Of a stretch of DNA of 64,000 bases, positions 48,311 to 57,329 are shown one piece after another. Location: the NCBI RefSeq assembly GCF_001436025.1, contig NZ_AZEQ01000012.1:1-64000 (forward strand), in the 5' to 3' direction. The stretch is from Limosilactobacillus mucosae DSM 13345 (GTDB lineage: Bacteria > Bacillota > Bacilli > Lactobacillales > Lactobacillaceae). The number at the start of each line of letters is the position of its first letter. The first letter of the stretch is position 1. Made by a program: the position numbers and the translations under genes. The notes beneath the pieces were generated by a model. The model was not told the origin of the DNA. It did not search any database and was given only the letters and a program-made list of their open reading frames with translations.

Positions 48311-49768
48311 ATGCCAATTAAGAACAAAGCCATGCTGATCACCTACTCTGACTCGCTGGCTAAAAACATCAAGGAAACGCATGAAGTCTTGAACGAATAC
48401 ATCGGTTCAGCAATCGGTGGCGTTCACCTGCTGCCATTCTTCCCATCAACTGGTGACCGTGGCTTTGCACCTTATGACTACACGGTTGTTGATCCAGCTT
48501 TTGGTAACTGGGCTGACGTTGAAGCATTGGGTGAAGAATACTACCTGATGTTTGACTTCATGATCAACCACATTTCCAAGAAGTCGGTTATGTACCAAGA
48601 CTTCAAGAAGAACCATGACGACTCCAAGTACAACGACTTCTTCATTCGTTGGGAAAAGTTCTGGGCAGCTGCTGGTCCAGATCGTCCTACCAAAGAAGAC
48701 GTTGACTTGATCTACAAGCGTAAGGACAAGGCACCAATGCAGGAAATCAAGTTTGACGATGGTTCCGTTGAACACCTGTGGAACACGTTTGGTGAAGAAC
48801 AGATCGACATCAACGTTAAGAGCAAGGTAGCTCAAGAATTCTTCAAGCAGACGCTGACCGACATGGTTAAGCACGGTGCCGACCTGATTCGTCTGGACGC
48901 CTTTGCCTACGCCGTTAAGAAGATCGGTACCAATGACTTCTTCGTTGAACCAGAAATCTGGGATCTGTTGAATGAAGTACGTGAGATCCTGGCTCCTTAC
49001 AACGCAGAAATCCTGCCAGAAATTCACGAACACTACACGATTCCTGAAAAGATCTCTCAACACGGCTACTTTGTATATGACTTCGCTCTGCCAATGACGA
49101 CGCTGTACACGCTGTACTCTGGCAAGACCAACCGCCTGGCTAAGTGGTTGAAGATGAGTCCAATGAAGCAGTTCACGACGCTGGACACTCATGATGGGAT
49201 CGGGGTCGTTGACGCGCGCGACATCTTGACCGATGAAGAAATCGACTATGCTTCCAACGAACTTTACAAGGTTGGTGCCAACGTTAAGCGCAAGTACTCT
49301 TCAGCTGCCTACAACAACCTGGACATCTACCAGATCAACTCAACGTACTACTCCGCATTGGGTGATGACGACCGTGCATACCTGCTGGCACGTGCCTTCC
49401 AAGTATTCGCCCCTGGTATCCCAATGGTTTACTACGTTGGTCTGCTGGCTGGCTCCAATGACCTGGAACTGTTGGAAAAGACTAAGGAAGGCCGGAACAT
49501 CAACCGTCACTACTACACTAAAGAAGAAGTGGCCAAGGAAGTTCAGCGTCCAGTCGTTGCCAACCTGCTGAAGCTGCTGAGCTGGCGCAACGAATTTGCT
49601 GCCTTTGATCTGGATGGCTCGATTGACATTCAAACGCCAACCGAAACGACGATTACGATTACTCGTAAGGACAAGGAAGGTCAAAACGTAGCAGTTCTGG
49701 AAGCCGACGCAGCTAACAAGACGTTTACGATTACGGCCAATGGCGAAAAGGTCATGGAACAAAACTAA
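48311..49768 (+). CDS. gtfA: Sucrose phosphorylase
   Basis: This 485-residue GH13 enzyme converts sucrose and phosphate into glucose 1-phosphate and fructose. The fructose can feed mannitol dehydrogenase. Seen motifs are [16 protein letters not shown], the nucleophile Asp in LIRLDAFAY, the acid/base Glu in ILPEIHEHY and LDTHDGIG. Length and N-terminus ([14 protein letters not shown]) match the L. reuteri enzyme. ATG 48311 follows a GGAGG site. Confidence 0.95.
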   Translation: MPIKNKAMLITYSDSLAKNIKETHEVLNEYIGSAIGGVHLLPFFPSTGDRGFAPYDYTVVDPAFGNWADVEALGEEYYLMFDFMINHISKKSVMYQDFKKNHDDSKYNDFFIRWEKFWAAAGPDRPTKEDVDLIYKRKDKAPMQEIKFDDGSVEHLWNTFGEEQIDINVKSKVAQEFFKQTLTDMVKHGADLIRLDAFAYAVKKIGTNDFFVEPEIWDLLNEVREILAPYNAEILPEIHEHYTIPEKISQHGYFVYDFALPMTTLYTLYSGKTNRLAKWLKMSPMKQFTTLDTHDGIGVVDARDILTDEEIDYASNELYKVGANVKRKYSSAAYNNLDIYQINSTYYSALGDDDRAYLLARAFQVFAPGIPMVYYVGLLAGSNDLELLEKTKEGRNINRHYYTKEEVAKEVQRPVVANLLKLLSWRNEFAAFDLDGSIDIQTPTETTITITRKDKEGQNVAVLEADAANKTFTITANGEKVMEQN

Positions 49769-49807
49769 TTAAAGGTCTGTTTCAGCAGATCTGCCGAATA
49801 GTTCACA

Positions 49808-49844
49808 AAAATCGCATGAGCTTAAAGCTGATGCGATTTTTTTA
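49808..49844 (+). terminator. Terminator after sucrose phosphorylase
   Basis: AAAATCGCAT/ATGCGATTTT followed by seven T. Confidence 0.85.
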
Positions 49845-49876
49845 TTTTAAAAATGACGAATTGTCGTAAATTGGTC

Positions 49877-49882
49877 TATAAT
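49877..49882 (+). promoter_or_regulatory. -10 of the LacI-type gene
   Basis: Perfect TATAAT with a poor -35 (TGACGA at 49854-49859, 17-bp spacer). Confidence 0.5.
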
Positions 49883-49914
49883 AGTGTGACAATCATTTCA
49901 ACGAGGTCAAGAAT

Positions 49915-50865
49915 ATGGTAGCTAAACTAAAAGATGTCGCCAAGCTGGCGGGCGTTTCAGTCACGACGGTTTCCCGCGTCATCAACAACTATGGATCGCT
50001 AAGCGAAAAAACCATTAACAAGGTGCATGAGGCAATGCGTGAGCTGAACTATCAGCCCAATGCTCTGGCGCGAGCGATGCAGGGGAAGCCATCCAAATTT
50101 ATCGGCCTGATCTTCCCGAACATTATTAACCCGTTCTATGCGGAATTGGTAAATGATCTGGAATATCGTCTGTTTGCTAAGGGCTATAAAACGATTATTG
50201 CCTCATCAGCCCAAAATCCAGATATCGAGCATGATTACCTGGCGATGCTGATGGCGAACCAGGTCGATGGCATTATTTCAGGCTCGCATAATCTTGGAAT
50301 TGAGGAATATCAGCGAATCAAGGCTCCAATCGTATCGTTTGACCGCTATCTGGCTGACAATATTCCAATCGTGTCGGCTGACAGCTATCGTGGCGGAAAG
50401 ATGGCTGCTGAGTACCTGATTGCTAAAAACGTCAGCCATCCAGCAATTCTGATTGATGAGGATACCTCGGTCTCGCCAACGCTTAATCGAGTCCAAGGGG
50501 CAATTGACTGTTTTTCTGCCCACCAAATTGAGTATGTGCCGCTGGATGCCAGGAAAACGAATCTTGAAACGACATTTCCTGGAGAATATGATGGCGTGAT
50601 GGCAACCAATGACGTTGATGCCTTAAAGATCATGCGCCTGGCGGTACGGGCCGGCAAACGAATCAATGAGGACTTCCACGTTACAGGGTATGATGGCTCC
50701 AAGATGATTTGCGAGCTGACGCCAGAATTGCCAACGGTTCGACAGCCGACTGCCGAGTTGGCAGACCTGCTGATCGATACATTGATGGAACGCATCAAGA
50801 ATCCAGATGCCAAGCTGACGCCTGCGCCATTAGCGGTGGCTTTTCATTATCCAGAAGACAGATAA
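49915..50865 (+). CDS. scrR: LacI-family repressor, probably of sucrose genes
   Basis: This 316-residue regulator has the LacI helix-turn-helix (LKDVAKLAGVSVTTVSRVI) and hinge YQPNALARAM, then a periplasmic-binding-like sensor (FIGLIFPNIINPFY). It lies just downstream of sucrose phosphorylase; the palindromes at 46941-47013 are its likely operators. Confidence 0.87.
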   Translation: MVAKLKDVAKLAGVSVTTVSRVINNYGSLSEKTINKVHEAMRELNYQPNALARAMQGKPSKFIGLIFPNIINPFYAELVNDLEYRLFAKGYKTIIASSAQNPDIEHDYLAMLMANQVDGIISGSHNLGIEEYQRIKAPIVSFDRYLADNIPIVSADSYRGGKMAAEYLIAKNVSHPAILIDEDTSVSPTLNRVQGAIDCFSAHQIEYVPLDARKTNLETTFPGEYDGVMATNDVDALKIMRLAVRAGKRINEDFHVTGYDGSKMICELTPELPTVRQPTAELADLLIDTLMERIKNPDAKLTPAPLAVAFHYPEDR

Positions 50866-50942
50866 ACGAAAATTGGGGCGTAATTGCTCGATTTTGAAGT
50901 TTTACGGCCGTTCAACGAAGAATTGGATGATTTATGTGTAAA

Positions 50943-50974
50943 TAAAAAACGCGCCTGCTAAGACGCGTTTTTTA
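50943..50974. terminator. Bidirectional terminator
   Basis: AAAAACGCG/CGCGTTTTT-type hairpin between scrR and the small minus-strand gene. Confidence 0.75.
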
Positions 50975-50978
50975 TTTA

Positions 50979-51170
50979 TTAGTGCTTGGCCTGCATGAAG
51001 CGCCGCAAGAGACTGGCTTCCTCGTCAGTAGCGAGATCGCTTTGTGACTTGATATCATGCACGCGCTCAACCGACAATTGGCTGCCAAATGCGATTTGGT
51101 TGTCGGTCATTGCGTGGACCCGTTCGAATTCGATGATTTCTGCTGCAAGACTGTTGACTGGTTCGCTCAT
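50979..51170 (-). CDS. Small acidic protein, unknown
   Basis: This 63-residue soluble protein has a helical, charged composition. A strong GGAAGGGAG site and its own terminator argue that it is real. A short lactobacillus-specific family of this type exists as I recall, but I cannot assign a function. Confidence 0.65.
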   Translation of the reverse strand: MSEPVNSLAAEIIEFERVHAMTDNQIAFGSQLSVERVHDIKSQSDLATDEEASLLRRFMQAKH

Positions 51171-51266
51171 TAAAACTTTCTCCCTTCCTGGTCATCATTC
51201 ATAATGACGATGGCTGTATACGTACGATATTACAATATTTATTGTAAACTTTTCTTTTCGTAGATG

Positions 51267-51794
51267 CTAGAAGGCTTGAATAATCTTTACGATTCCAATC
51301 ACGATCAAGTAGAAAGAAATCAGCCAAACCATGGTGATTGCCGAAAGCATCGGCGAGAAGAGCAGAACTACCCCGATGATCAGTCCCAGAATGTCGAGAA
51401 TGAACAAAAGCCAGTAGTAGCCAACGTTTAGCTGATGGAAGAAACCGGCAATCGTTAATTCATTGGCTGAGCTGATAATGAACCAGAGCGCGAAGACTAC
51501 GGCGATGACGGTAGTGCCGAAGTTTTGATATACCAAAAAGACGATCCCCAAGATAATGTCTAAAATACCGGTACCGAGCAGCCAACCGGAACGATAGCCG
51601 AGCCACTCCTGCATCTTACTGCGGGCCCAGAGCTCGTAGATCCCCAACAGCAGCAAGCCAACGCCAACTAAGATACAGAGCAGGTGCAGCGATTTGTCTG
51701 GGTGCATGATTGAAACGCAGCCCAGTACCACCAATACGATTCCCAAAATTAAACTGGCCCAGTCAAAACGCTTTTTGTATCCGTCCATTTCCAT
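51267..51794 (-). CDS. HdeD-like membrane protein (DUF308)
   Basis: This 175-residue protein has six predicted spans in three hairpin pairs, the layout of HdeD/DUF308 proteins linked to acid tolerance in enterobacteria. No catalytic motif is present. ATG 51794 is preferred to one 6 nt upstream because the GGGGG site is then at normal distance. Confidence 0.8.
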   Translation of the reverse strand: MEMDGYKKRFDWASLILGIVLVVLGCVSIMHPDKSLHLLCILVGVGLLLLGIYELWARSKMQEWLGYRSGWLLGTGILDIILGIVFLVYQNFGTTVIAVVFALWFIISSANELTIAGFFHQLNVGYYWLLFILDILGLIIGVVLLFSPMLSAITMVWLISFYLIVIGIVKIIQAF

Positions 51795-51910
51795 AATCAT
51801 TACCCCCTTAGCGATCGGAATGCAAACACATCATGGATAATTGCAAAAATATAAAGAGACAATAACTAATCAAATGTTAACTACACTAGCCACATCACCA
51901 CTTTTATGGG

Positions 51911-51924
51911 TGAAAGCGTTTTTA
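51911..51924 (+). promoter_or_regulatory. Candidate cre (CcpA) site
   Basis: TGAAAGCGTTTTTA matches the cre consensus with one mismatch, between the divergent HdeD-like gene and the gene at 52065. The rest of 51801-52064 is AT-rich promoter sequence. Confidence 0.4.
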
Positions 51925-51991
51925 TTTATACTTCTATTGTAACTTATTTTATTAATAACGGCATGAGAAATAAGGAACAATTGCCGCGATG

Positions 51992-52000
51992 TGTTACAAT
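51992..52000 (+). promoter_or_regulatory. Extended -10 promoter
   Basis: TGTTACAAT, 65 nt before the gene at 52065; no good -35. Confidence 0.5.
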
Positions 52001-52064
52001 TTATGTATAGATTTTTATGTTGTCTGACGCACGAATACGGTCATTGATTTAGGAGCAAAAAATT

Positions 52065-52688
52065 ATGAATTGGAACTGGTTGGGATGGCTGCTTTGGATC
52101 GCGGCCATTGTTTTTATGATCTGGGTTACTCACTACATCCGCGTCAAGCAACTGATGCTGATTGCCAAGACGAAGCGCCGTTTTGACAAAAAATTGTTTG
52201 CACGTTATGTAGTGCTGGTCGTCTTGGCGATTGGATGGCTGGGCGGAATGGCGTATCTGTCGTTTTTCCGGCGTGTTCCCTACGATGATACTCAAGCCGT
52301 TAAGATAACGACTGAATATGAAGCATTGCAGCTGAACAGTCAAGACAATGATTACTACTATGTGATTGCCAAACATGCTCAAGGCGGCACGCGGCCGATC
52401 GTTTCCTACACCTACTGGACAGATAATGCCAAAATGACGACTGACGCGCGAGGCACTACGATTGTTGACAGTGATCGCCTGGTTACTGGTCAGGCAGCCG
52501 GCTATCCTTGGAATATGAAAAAGCTGAAGTCCTATGACTCAAAAACGGGTCATGCTTTCGTTGCCGTAATGACGATCAAATATCGCAATACGGTCTTAAA
52601 CGGGATGGGCGTTCGCTGCGGCAAGCTGGCTGATACGCATACGCTGATCAGAATTCCGGCTGCCAACATGGTTGATCAAAAAAAGTAA
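52065..52688 (+). CDS. Two-span membrane protein with extracytoplasmic domain, unknown
   Basis: This 207-residue protein has an N-terminal span (about residues 5-22), a basic loop (VKQLMLIAKTKRRFDKK), a second span (about 48-66) and a 135-residue extracytoplasmic C-terminal domain without recognised motif. Two-hairpin membrane anchor and small outer domain suggest an envelope role, nothing more. It precedes efp, but a leader of about 200 nt separates them. Confidence 0.75.
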   Translation: MNWNWLGWLLWIAAIVFMIWVTHYIRVKQLMLIAKTKRRFDKKLFARYVVLVVLAIGWLGGMAYLSFFRRVPYDDTQAVKITTEYEALQLNSQDNDYYYVIAKHAQGGTRPIVSYTYWTDNAKMTTDARGTTIVDSDRLVTGQAAGYPWNMKKLKSYDSKTGHAFVAVMTIKYRNTVLNGMGVRCGKLADTHTLIRIPAANMVDQKK

Positions 52689-52728
52689 ATAAATAAGTGG
52701 GTTTGTCAAGGCAAATCAACTGATTACA

Positions 52729-52737
52729 TGATATAGT
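52729..52737 (+). promoter_or_regulatory. Extended -10 promoter before the efp leader
   Basis: TGATATAGT would start transcription at about 52744, almost at the ATG of the small ORF at 52747 and about 140 nt before efp. Confidence 0.5.
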
Positions 52738-52746
52738 AAAAGGTGG

Positions 52747-52866
52747 ATGCTAAAATTGCGACAGTGCAATGGCGAGCACACGATAAAAGGCGATGAACGA
52801 CGCCTCGATCGCGAAGATTTGAACGATCAAAAGCTCACGGTACGCGTGGCCAAGTTCAGTAATTAA
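52747..52866 (+). other. 39-codon ORF or structured leader before efp
   Basis: An ATG-to-TAA frame of 39 codons encodes a charged peptide (opening MLKLRQCNGEHTIKGDERR). It has only a too-close AAAGGTGG site, or would be leaderless. The same stretch can fold into several short hairpins (TTGCG/GCAA, GGCG/CGCC, GATC/GATC). It is either a tiny gene or a leader RNA for efp. Confidence 0.4.
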
Positions 52867-52886
52867 TAAAAGGAGTACTTAGTACA

Positions 52887-53444
52887 ATGATTCAAACGAT
52901 TGATTTGAAAAAGGGCATGGTTTTTGAACGTGGCGGCAAGCTGCTGAAAGTTTTGCAAATCAACCACCACAAGCCAGGCAAGGGTAACACGTTGATGCAA
53001 ATGGACATCCAAGACGTTCGGACTGGCTCCATTGTGCACACGACGATGCGTCCTTCCGAAAAGGTTGAACAAGTCAACGTGGACAAGAAGAATGCTCAAT
53101 ACCTGTACGATGAAGGCAACACGGCGGTCTTCATGGACATGGAAACCTACGAACAATATGAAATCAGTGATGAACAGCTGACTGAAGAAAAGAAGTACTT
53201 GGTTGAAAACATGCAAGTGCAAATGGACTTTGTTGGCAGCGAACTGGTTGGTATTGAACTGCCAACGACGGTCGTTCTGACGGTTGAACACACGGAACCA
53301 ATGATCAAGGGTGCAACGATTGATGGCGGTGGCAAGCCTGCTACGATGAGCACGGGTCTGGTTGTCAACGTGCCAGCCTTCATCAAGAACGGTGACCAAA
53401 TCATCGTCAACACGATGGATGGCAGCTACAAGTCACGGGCCTAA
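52887..53444 (+). CDS. efp: Elongation factor P
   Basis: This 185-residue protein rescues ribosomes stalled at proline runs. It has three beta domains; the N-terminal loop reads HHKPGKGN, with Lys at the tip that is modified in many bacteria. An AAAGGAG site precedes it. No efp-modifying genes are near. Confidence 0.97.
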   Translation: MIQTIDLKKGMVFERGGKLLKVLQINHHKPGKGNTLMQMDIQDVRTGSIVHTTMRPSEKVEQVNVDKKNAQYLYDEGNTAVFMDMETYEQYEISDEQLTEEKKYLVENMQVQMDFVGSELVGIELPTTVVLTVEHTEPMIKGATIDGGGKPATMSTGLVVNVPAFIKNGDQIIVNTMDGSYKSRA

Positions 53445-53449
53445 CTAAT

Positions 53450-53484
53450 AAAAAACGATTCGTCAAAACGGCGAATCGTTTTTT
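53450..53484. terminator. Terminator after efp
   Basis: AAACGATTCG/CGAATCGTTT followed by T. Confidence 0.85.
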
Positions 53485-53529
53485 ATTTGGGTAAAGAAGC
53501 GCGGTTAATGACCTTGGCCGCGATTAAAA

Positions 53530-54195
53530 CTAATCCTGATTATCAGCCAGCGCATGCTCATCAATCCAATAAGTTCCCATATCATCGGCAATGACGACGC
53601 GACCGGCATGCTGGCGACCTTCGTTTTGAGTAAGCCCGATTTTGTTGAAGGCAAACGTAACGGTTAGATGGGCTTTGACGGCAATTCCCATGACCGCGCC
53701 AGTATCAGTGTTGATTCCAGAAGGCATATCAACGGCGACGCGAAAAGCCTTTGTATCATTCATGGCTTTGATAACGTCGACGTAGTGTCCAGCAACCGGC
53801 CGATCAATGCCAATACCAAAGATTGCATCCACGATCAGTGAGGCCTCATCCAAAATGCTCAAGTCGCTGGTTTGAGGGATGCGATAGTATTGGCAGATAT
53901 GGGCTTGAACCTGGTGCTCTTGGGAGGCGTGATCAGGATTGCCAACGTTGAGAATCGTCACTCGGGCACCGGCAATCTTCAGCAAGCGGGCGACGGCCAG
54001 ACCATCGCCGCCGTTATTGCCGCTGCCGGCGACAACGACAACATGGCTTAAATAGATCGGCAGGGCATTGAGAATCTCGTCGCGAACGGCCAGCGCAGCT
54101 CGTTCCATCAAAACTAATGAAGGAATGCCGATGTGATTGATGGTGTAGCTGTCGCAGCGTTTCATCTGGGCTGCGGTAACGATTGGTTTTTCCAT
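53530..54195 (-). CDS. nnrE: NAD(P)H-hydrate epimerase
   Basis: This 221-residue enzyme epimerises damaged NAD(P)HX so that it can be repaired. It is a stand-alone YjeF N-terminal domain with VVVAGSGNNGGDGLAVAR and VDAIFGIGIDRP, then VDMPSGINTDTG. The dehydratase domain (NnrD) is not fused. ATG 54195 has a GGAGG site. Confidence 0.9.
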   Translation of the reverse strand: MEKPIVTAAQMKRCDSYTINHIGIPSLVLMERAALAVRDEILNALPIYLSHVVVVAGSGNNGGDGLAVARLLKIAGARVTILNVGNPDHASQEHQVQAHICQYYRIPQTSDLSILDEASLIVDAIFGIGIDRPVAGHYVDVIKAMNDTKAFRVAVDMPSGINTDTGAVMGIAVKAHLTVTFAFNKIGLTQNEGRQHAGRVVIADDMGTYWIDEHALADNQD

Positions 54196-54295
54196 AAAAA
54201 CTACCTCCAAAATTGGTTTTCTTTTAGCCTACCACTTTATTGAACCAACCTAAAAGCGGTACACTAAACATACTTAGACAAAAGAAGGTGAGCCT

Positions 54296-54700
54296 ATGGA
54301 TTTAAATGCATACCTGCCATATTTCAAAAGCATGATTGATCGTAAAATTGGCTGGACCATCAGCAATCCAGAAGATGGCATCGTACGTGTTGGCTATCCG
54401 CTGTATGACAAACCGATGCTGGAATTTACGCGCAAGTTCCGTGCCAGTGCGGAATATGACCCCCATTACCGCAAGACTTTAAAGGCTAATCGAATTAAGC
54501 CACGCGTTGATGAAGCAACCATTGCGCAAGTCTTAAAGTTAGATGATGTCAGCTTGATTGGCGCGATGATCTCTTTAATCGTGGACTGGGAAGAAGTTGA
54601 GGAAGGAACCTGGGCTCAGGCGCTGCAGTCCGGTGAATTGTATCGTTTGACCAAGCGTTTGGCAGAACTGACCAGTCAGCGTCCACAGCTAGAAAAGTAG
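54296..54700 (+). CDS. Small soluble protein, unknown
   Basis: This 134-residue protein has no recognised motif; mixed alpha/beta composition with VGYPLYDKPMLEFTRKF and a C-terminal helical part (SLIVDWEEVEEGTWAQAL). Its AAGAAGGTG site and 10-nt gap to the next gene suggest a two-gene operon. Confidence 0.7.
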   Translation: MDLNAYLPYFKSMIDRKIGWTISNPEDGIVRVGYPLYDKPMLEFTRKFRASAEYDPHYRKTLKANRIKPRVDEATIAQVLKLDDVSLIGAMISLIVDWEEVEEGTWAQALQSGELYRLTKRLAELTSQRPQLEK

Positions 54701-54710
54701 AGGGAATTTG

Positions 54711-55037
54711 ATGAGCAAAAAAGATCAATATCCGGTCAGTCGCTATACGGGGCTGCCGGTCGAAGACGATGGCAATGGCAGCTATCAGCTGCATTATGAT
54801 GCCAATGGTCAGATCAGGCTGCATACCTGGCGGACGGGGAAACACACCAAAGGAAGATTTCGGCGGATTGGTCAATTGATGCTGACGGAAAACGGCTTGA
54901 TGGTCATGATCGTTAAAAGCGAACCGATGGCATTCAAGGATCGTCACAGCGAGGTGCCGCTGGGACGATTCCTTTCAGCGAATGTTGATTCAGCAACGCT
55001 GGCCAAGGGACTGACCATTTTGGATCAGCAGTCATAA
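54711..55037 (+). CDS. Small basic protein, unknown
   Basis: This 108-residue protein is probably co-transcribed with the previous gene. It has a beta-rich look (YQLHYDANGQIRLHTWRTG) and basic centre; not recognised. Confidence 0.65.
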   Translation: MSKKDQYPVSRYTGLPVEDDGNGSYQLHYDANGQIRLHTWRTGKHTKGRFRRIGQLMLTENGLMVMIVKSEPMAFKDRHSEVPLGRFLSANVDSATLAKGLTILDQQS

Positions 55038-55040
55038 GAC

Positions 55041-55076
55041 AAGGCGCAATCGTAATGGCAACGATTGCGCCTTTTA
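55041..55076. terminator. Bidirectional terminator
   Basis: AAGGCGCAATCGT/ACGATTGCGCCTT, a 13-bp perfect stem between converging genes. Confidence 0.9.
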
Positions 55077-55097
55077 TGGTAAACAGCGTTAAAATAG

Positions 55098-55463
55098 TTA
55101 TAAATTCAGCTCTTGTTTGATAAGCTCGGCTAAGATGATTCCTTGGTTATGCTGCCGATCTTTTGCGCCATAAAGCAGAATCACGTTATCGGTCTGCAGA
55201 TGTTTTTTGACGCTTGCCAATAAGTCTAAATAAGCAGGATTGCTGGCTAGTTCTTGCAAGTAGCGTTCCTTGAATTCGGCAAATCTAGCGGGCTCATGAT
55301 TGAACCATTTGCGCAGTTCTTCGCTGGGGGCGGCTTCTTTAGCCCATTCATCCAGGTGGGCGTTAACTTTAGAGATGCCGCGGGGCCAGCGCCGATCGAT
55401 CAGAATGCGCCAGCCATCAAGATCAGCGGGCTTATCATAGATGCGTTCTAGTTTTAATTTCAA
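55098..55463 (-). CDS. DUF488 family protein (YeaO-like)
   Basis: This 121-residue protein shows the family pattern RIYD, IDRRWPRGISK, WFNHEP and LLYGAKDRQHNQ. The molecular function is unknown. The start is TTG 55463 after GAGGTG. Confidence 0.85.
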   Translation of the reverse strand: MKLKLERIYDKPADLDGWRILIDRRWPRGISKVNAHLDEWAKEAAPSEELRKWFNHEPARFAEFKERYLQELASNPAYLDLLASVKKHLQTDNVILLYGAKDRQHNQGIILAELIKQELNL

Positions 55464-55530
55464 TTCCTGTCACCTCTTGGAAAAATAAATCATAAGACCA
55501 TTAAAGCACTTTTCAAAAGGATGGTTTCGA

Positions 55531-56163
55531 ATGCTTTCAGAATATCAAAAATTTTTTACGGCCCGCCCAACCCCACAGATCGCCAAGGACCTTTTAGGAC
55601 GGCTTTTGGTTTTCCATGGTCGCAAAGGCGATGTTGGCGGCTGGATCGTTGAAACCGAAGCTTATGTCGGCGAGCAGGATTCAGCATCGCATGCTTTTGG
55701 GGGACGGCGAACTGACTATTCAGAGTCGCTCTATGGCATGCCTGGTAATCTTTATATTTATCAGATTCGCTCACATTACTGTGTCGATATTGTAGTTCAA
55801 GACCCAGAAGAGCCGCAGGGCATTTTGATTCGCGCGCTGGAGCCGGCGTTGGGCATTGAGCAGATGATTGAGAATCGTGGCCAGGATGGCTTTAACTTAA
55901 CCAATGGACCAGGCAAGCTGATGCAGGCGCTTGGCGTGCAGTCGCGGTCAATGGATGGTCAGCCGATGGAGCATGCCGCGCTGCAGGTTGACTTAAGCAC
56001 TGAACGGCGGATTCCTGCAAAAATCATTGCCGGACCACGAATTGGGGTTAATGCGCAAGGAAAGGATGCCTTGAAAGACTACCGCTTTATCGTGGCCGGC
56101 AATCCATATGTCTCAAAGATGAAACGCCGTGATGCAGATGATTTAACGCATGGTTGGAGATGA
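55531..56163 (+). CDS. 3-methyladenine DNA glycosylase (AAG/MPG family)
   Basis: This 210-residue enzyme removes alkylated purines. It shows AKDLLGRLLV, WIVETEAYVGEQDSASHAF, YIYQIRSHYCVDIV and the substrate-loop RIGVNAQGK. Length fits the family. The next gene begins 5 nt after its stop, which ties a DNA-repair enzyme to the MoxR-VWA pair. Confidence 0.93.
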   Translation: MLSEYQKFFTARPTPQIAKDLLGRLLVFHGRKGDVGGWIVETEAYVGEQDSASHAFGGRRTDYSESLYGMPGNLYIYQIRSHYCVDIVVQDPEEPQGILIRALEPALGIEQMIENRGQDGFNLTNGPGKLMQALGVQSRSMDGQPMEHAALQVDLSTERRIPAKIIAGPRIGVNAQGKDALKDYRFIVAGNPYVSKMKRRDADDLTHGWR

Positions 56164-56168
56164 TTTAA

Positions 56169-57329
56169 ATGTCGCTTAGCTATCAACAAATGAAGATTGC
56201 AGTACCATTGGTGATCAAGGCTGGCAACGTGCCCAGTATCGTTGGTGAGGCCGGCATCGGCAAGTCGGCGCTGGTTGAGGAAATTGCCGCGTCAATGGGG
56301 GCGAAGCTTTATACGACGGTTGTCAGTCTATCGGAAAAAGGGGACCTGGCAATTCCGGTGCCGCCGTTGACGGAGCGCTCATTTGTGACCACTCAGCATT
56401 ATGGCACGCTGGCGAATGTTCAGTTTGGCTATTCAGAGACGCTGGTGGCAATCGTCAAGCAGGCTGAAGCACACCCTGACCAGCCGATTATCTGGTTTTT
56501 GGATGAGTTTAATCGTGGTACGCAGGCCGTGCAAAGCGAATTGATGAACCTGGTTCTGCAGCGGCAGGTCAACTCGCTGAAATTGCCGGATCAGGTACAT
56601 ATCGTCATTGCCGAAAATCCAGACAGTACGATGGAAAATTTTGCTGACAGCGACTATGGCGTAACGGCTGGGGATGCTGCCATTCGGGACCGGACCGTGC
56701 GCTTGGTCATGAAAGCCGCGATTGATGACTGGCTTTTGTGGGCACAGCAGCTTCAATCAGATGGTCAGCCGCGGATTCATGAATTGGTTGCCAAGTATAT
56801 TCGGCTGCATCCTAATCTTTTGGCGCCAGCCGATCATGAAAAGGACCTTTATCCAACACCGCGAGCCTGGGCCCGGGTTTCTGGCAATCTACGGCAGCTG
56901 GAACAATTAGATGAAGAGACGCAGACAACGCTAGCGGCTGATCTGTTCAGTGGTGATCTGGGATCGGAAGTCGGGGCTGCTTTTGCCAAATTTGTTGCGC
57001 AGCATGGTCAGCAGCTATCGGTTGCTGATTTGATCGACCATTCAACGCAGCTGCAGTTTGTTGCTGAAGTGGATCGATTAACAGCAGTAAGACAATGGGT
57101 TAAGGAATTGACCAAGTATCCAATCACGCAGTACCCGGCTCAGTTTAAGAACTGCCTGTACGCACTGAGTCCTGATGGCCGGTTTGCCGTAGTTCAGGAT
57201 CTGGGGGAACAAGCAGCAGCTGCTGAACAGATTAAGGCACTCTATCAGGCTGCCAATGAAAATCCTGGCGGCGATCAAGAACAGCTGTATCGGCTCTTGG
57301 AACAGATTACGGTTGAAGCTGGTGATTAG
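56169..57329 (+). CDS. MoxR-type AAA+ ATPase
   Basis: This 386-residue ATPase has Walker A GEAGIGKSALVEE near residue 30, Walker B IIWFLDEFNRG and a sensor/arginine-finger region RDRTVRLVM. MoxR proteins are chaperones that insert cofactors or remodel targets with a VWA partner; the next gene, which starts immediately after the TAG (TAGATG), encodes one. Target unknown. Confidence 0.9.
   Translation: MSLSYQQMKIAVPLVIKAGNVPSIVGEAGIGKSALVEEIAASMGAKLYTTVVSLSEKGDLAIPVPPLTERSFVTTQHYGTLANVQFGYSETLVAIVKQAEAHPDQPIIWFLDEFNRGTQAVQSELMNLVLQRQVNSLKLPDQVHIVIAENPDSTMENFADSDYGVTAGDAAIRDRTVRLVMKAAIDDWLLWAQQLQSDGQPRIHELVAKYIRLHPNLLAPADHEKDLYPTPRAWARVSGNLRQLEQLDEETQTTLAADLFSGDLGSEVGAAFAKFVAQHGQQLSVADLIDHSTQLQFVAEVDRLTAVRQWVKELTKYPITQYPAQFKNCLYALSPDGRFAVVQDLGEQAAAAEQIKALYQAANENPGGDQEQLYRLLEQITVEAGD

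Noticed and set aside
48446-49192. 248-codon open frame antisense to sucrose phosphorylase
   Set aside because: Shadow frame with no motif and no ribosome binding site in context.
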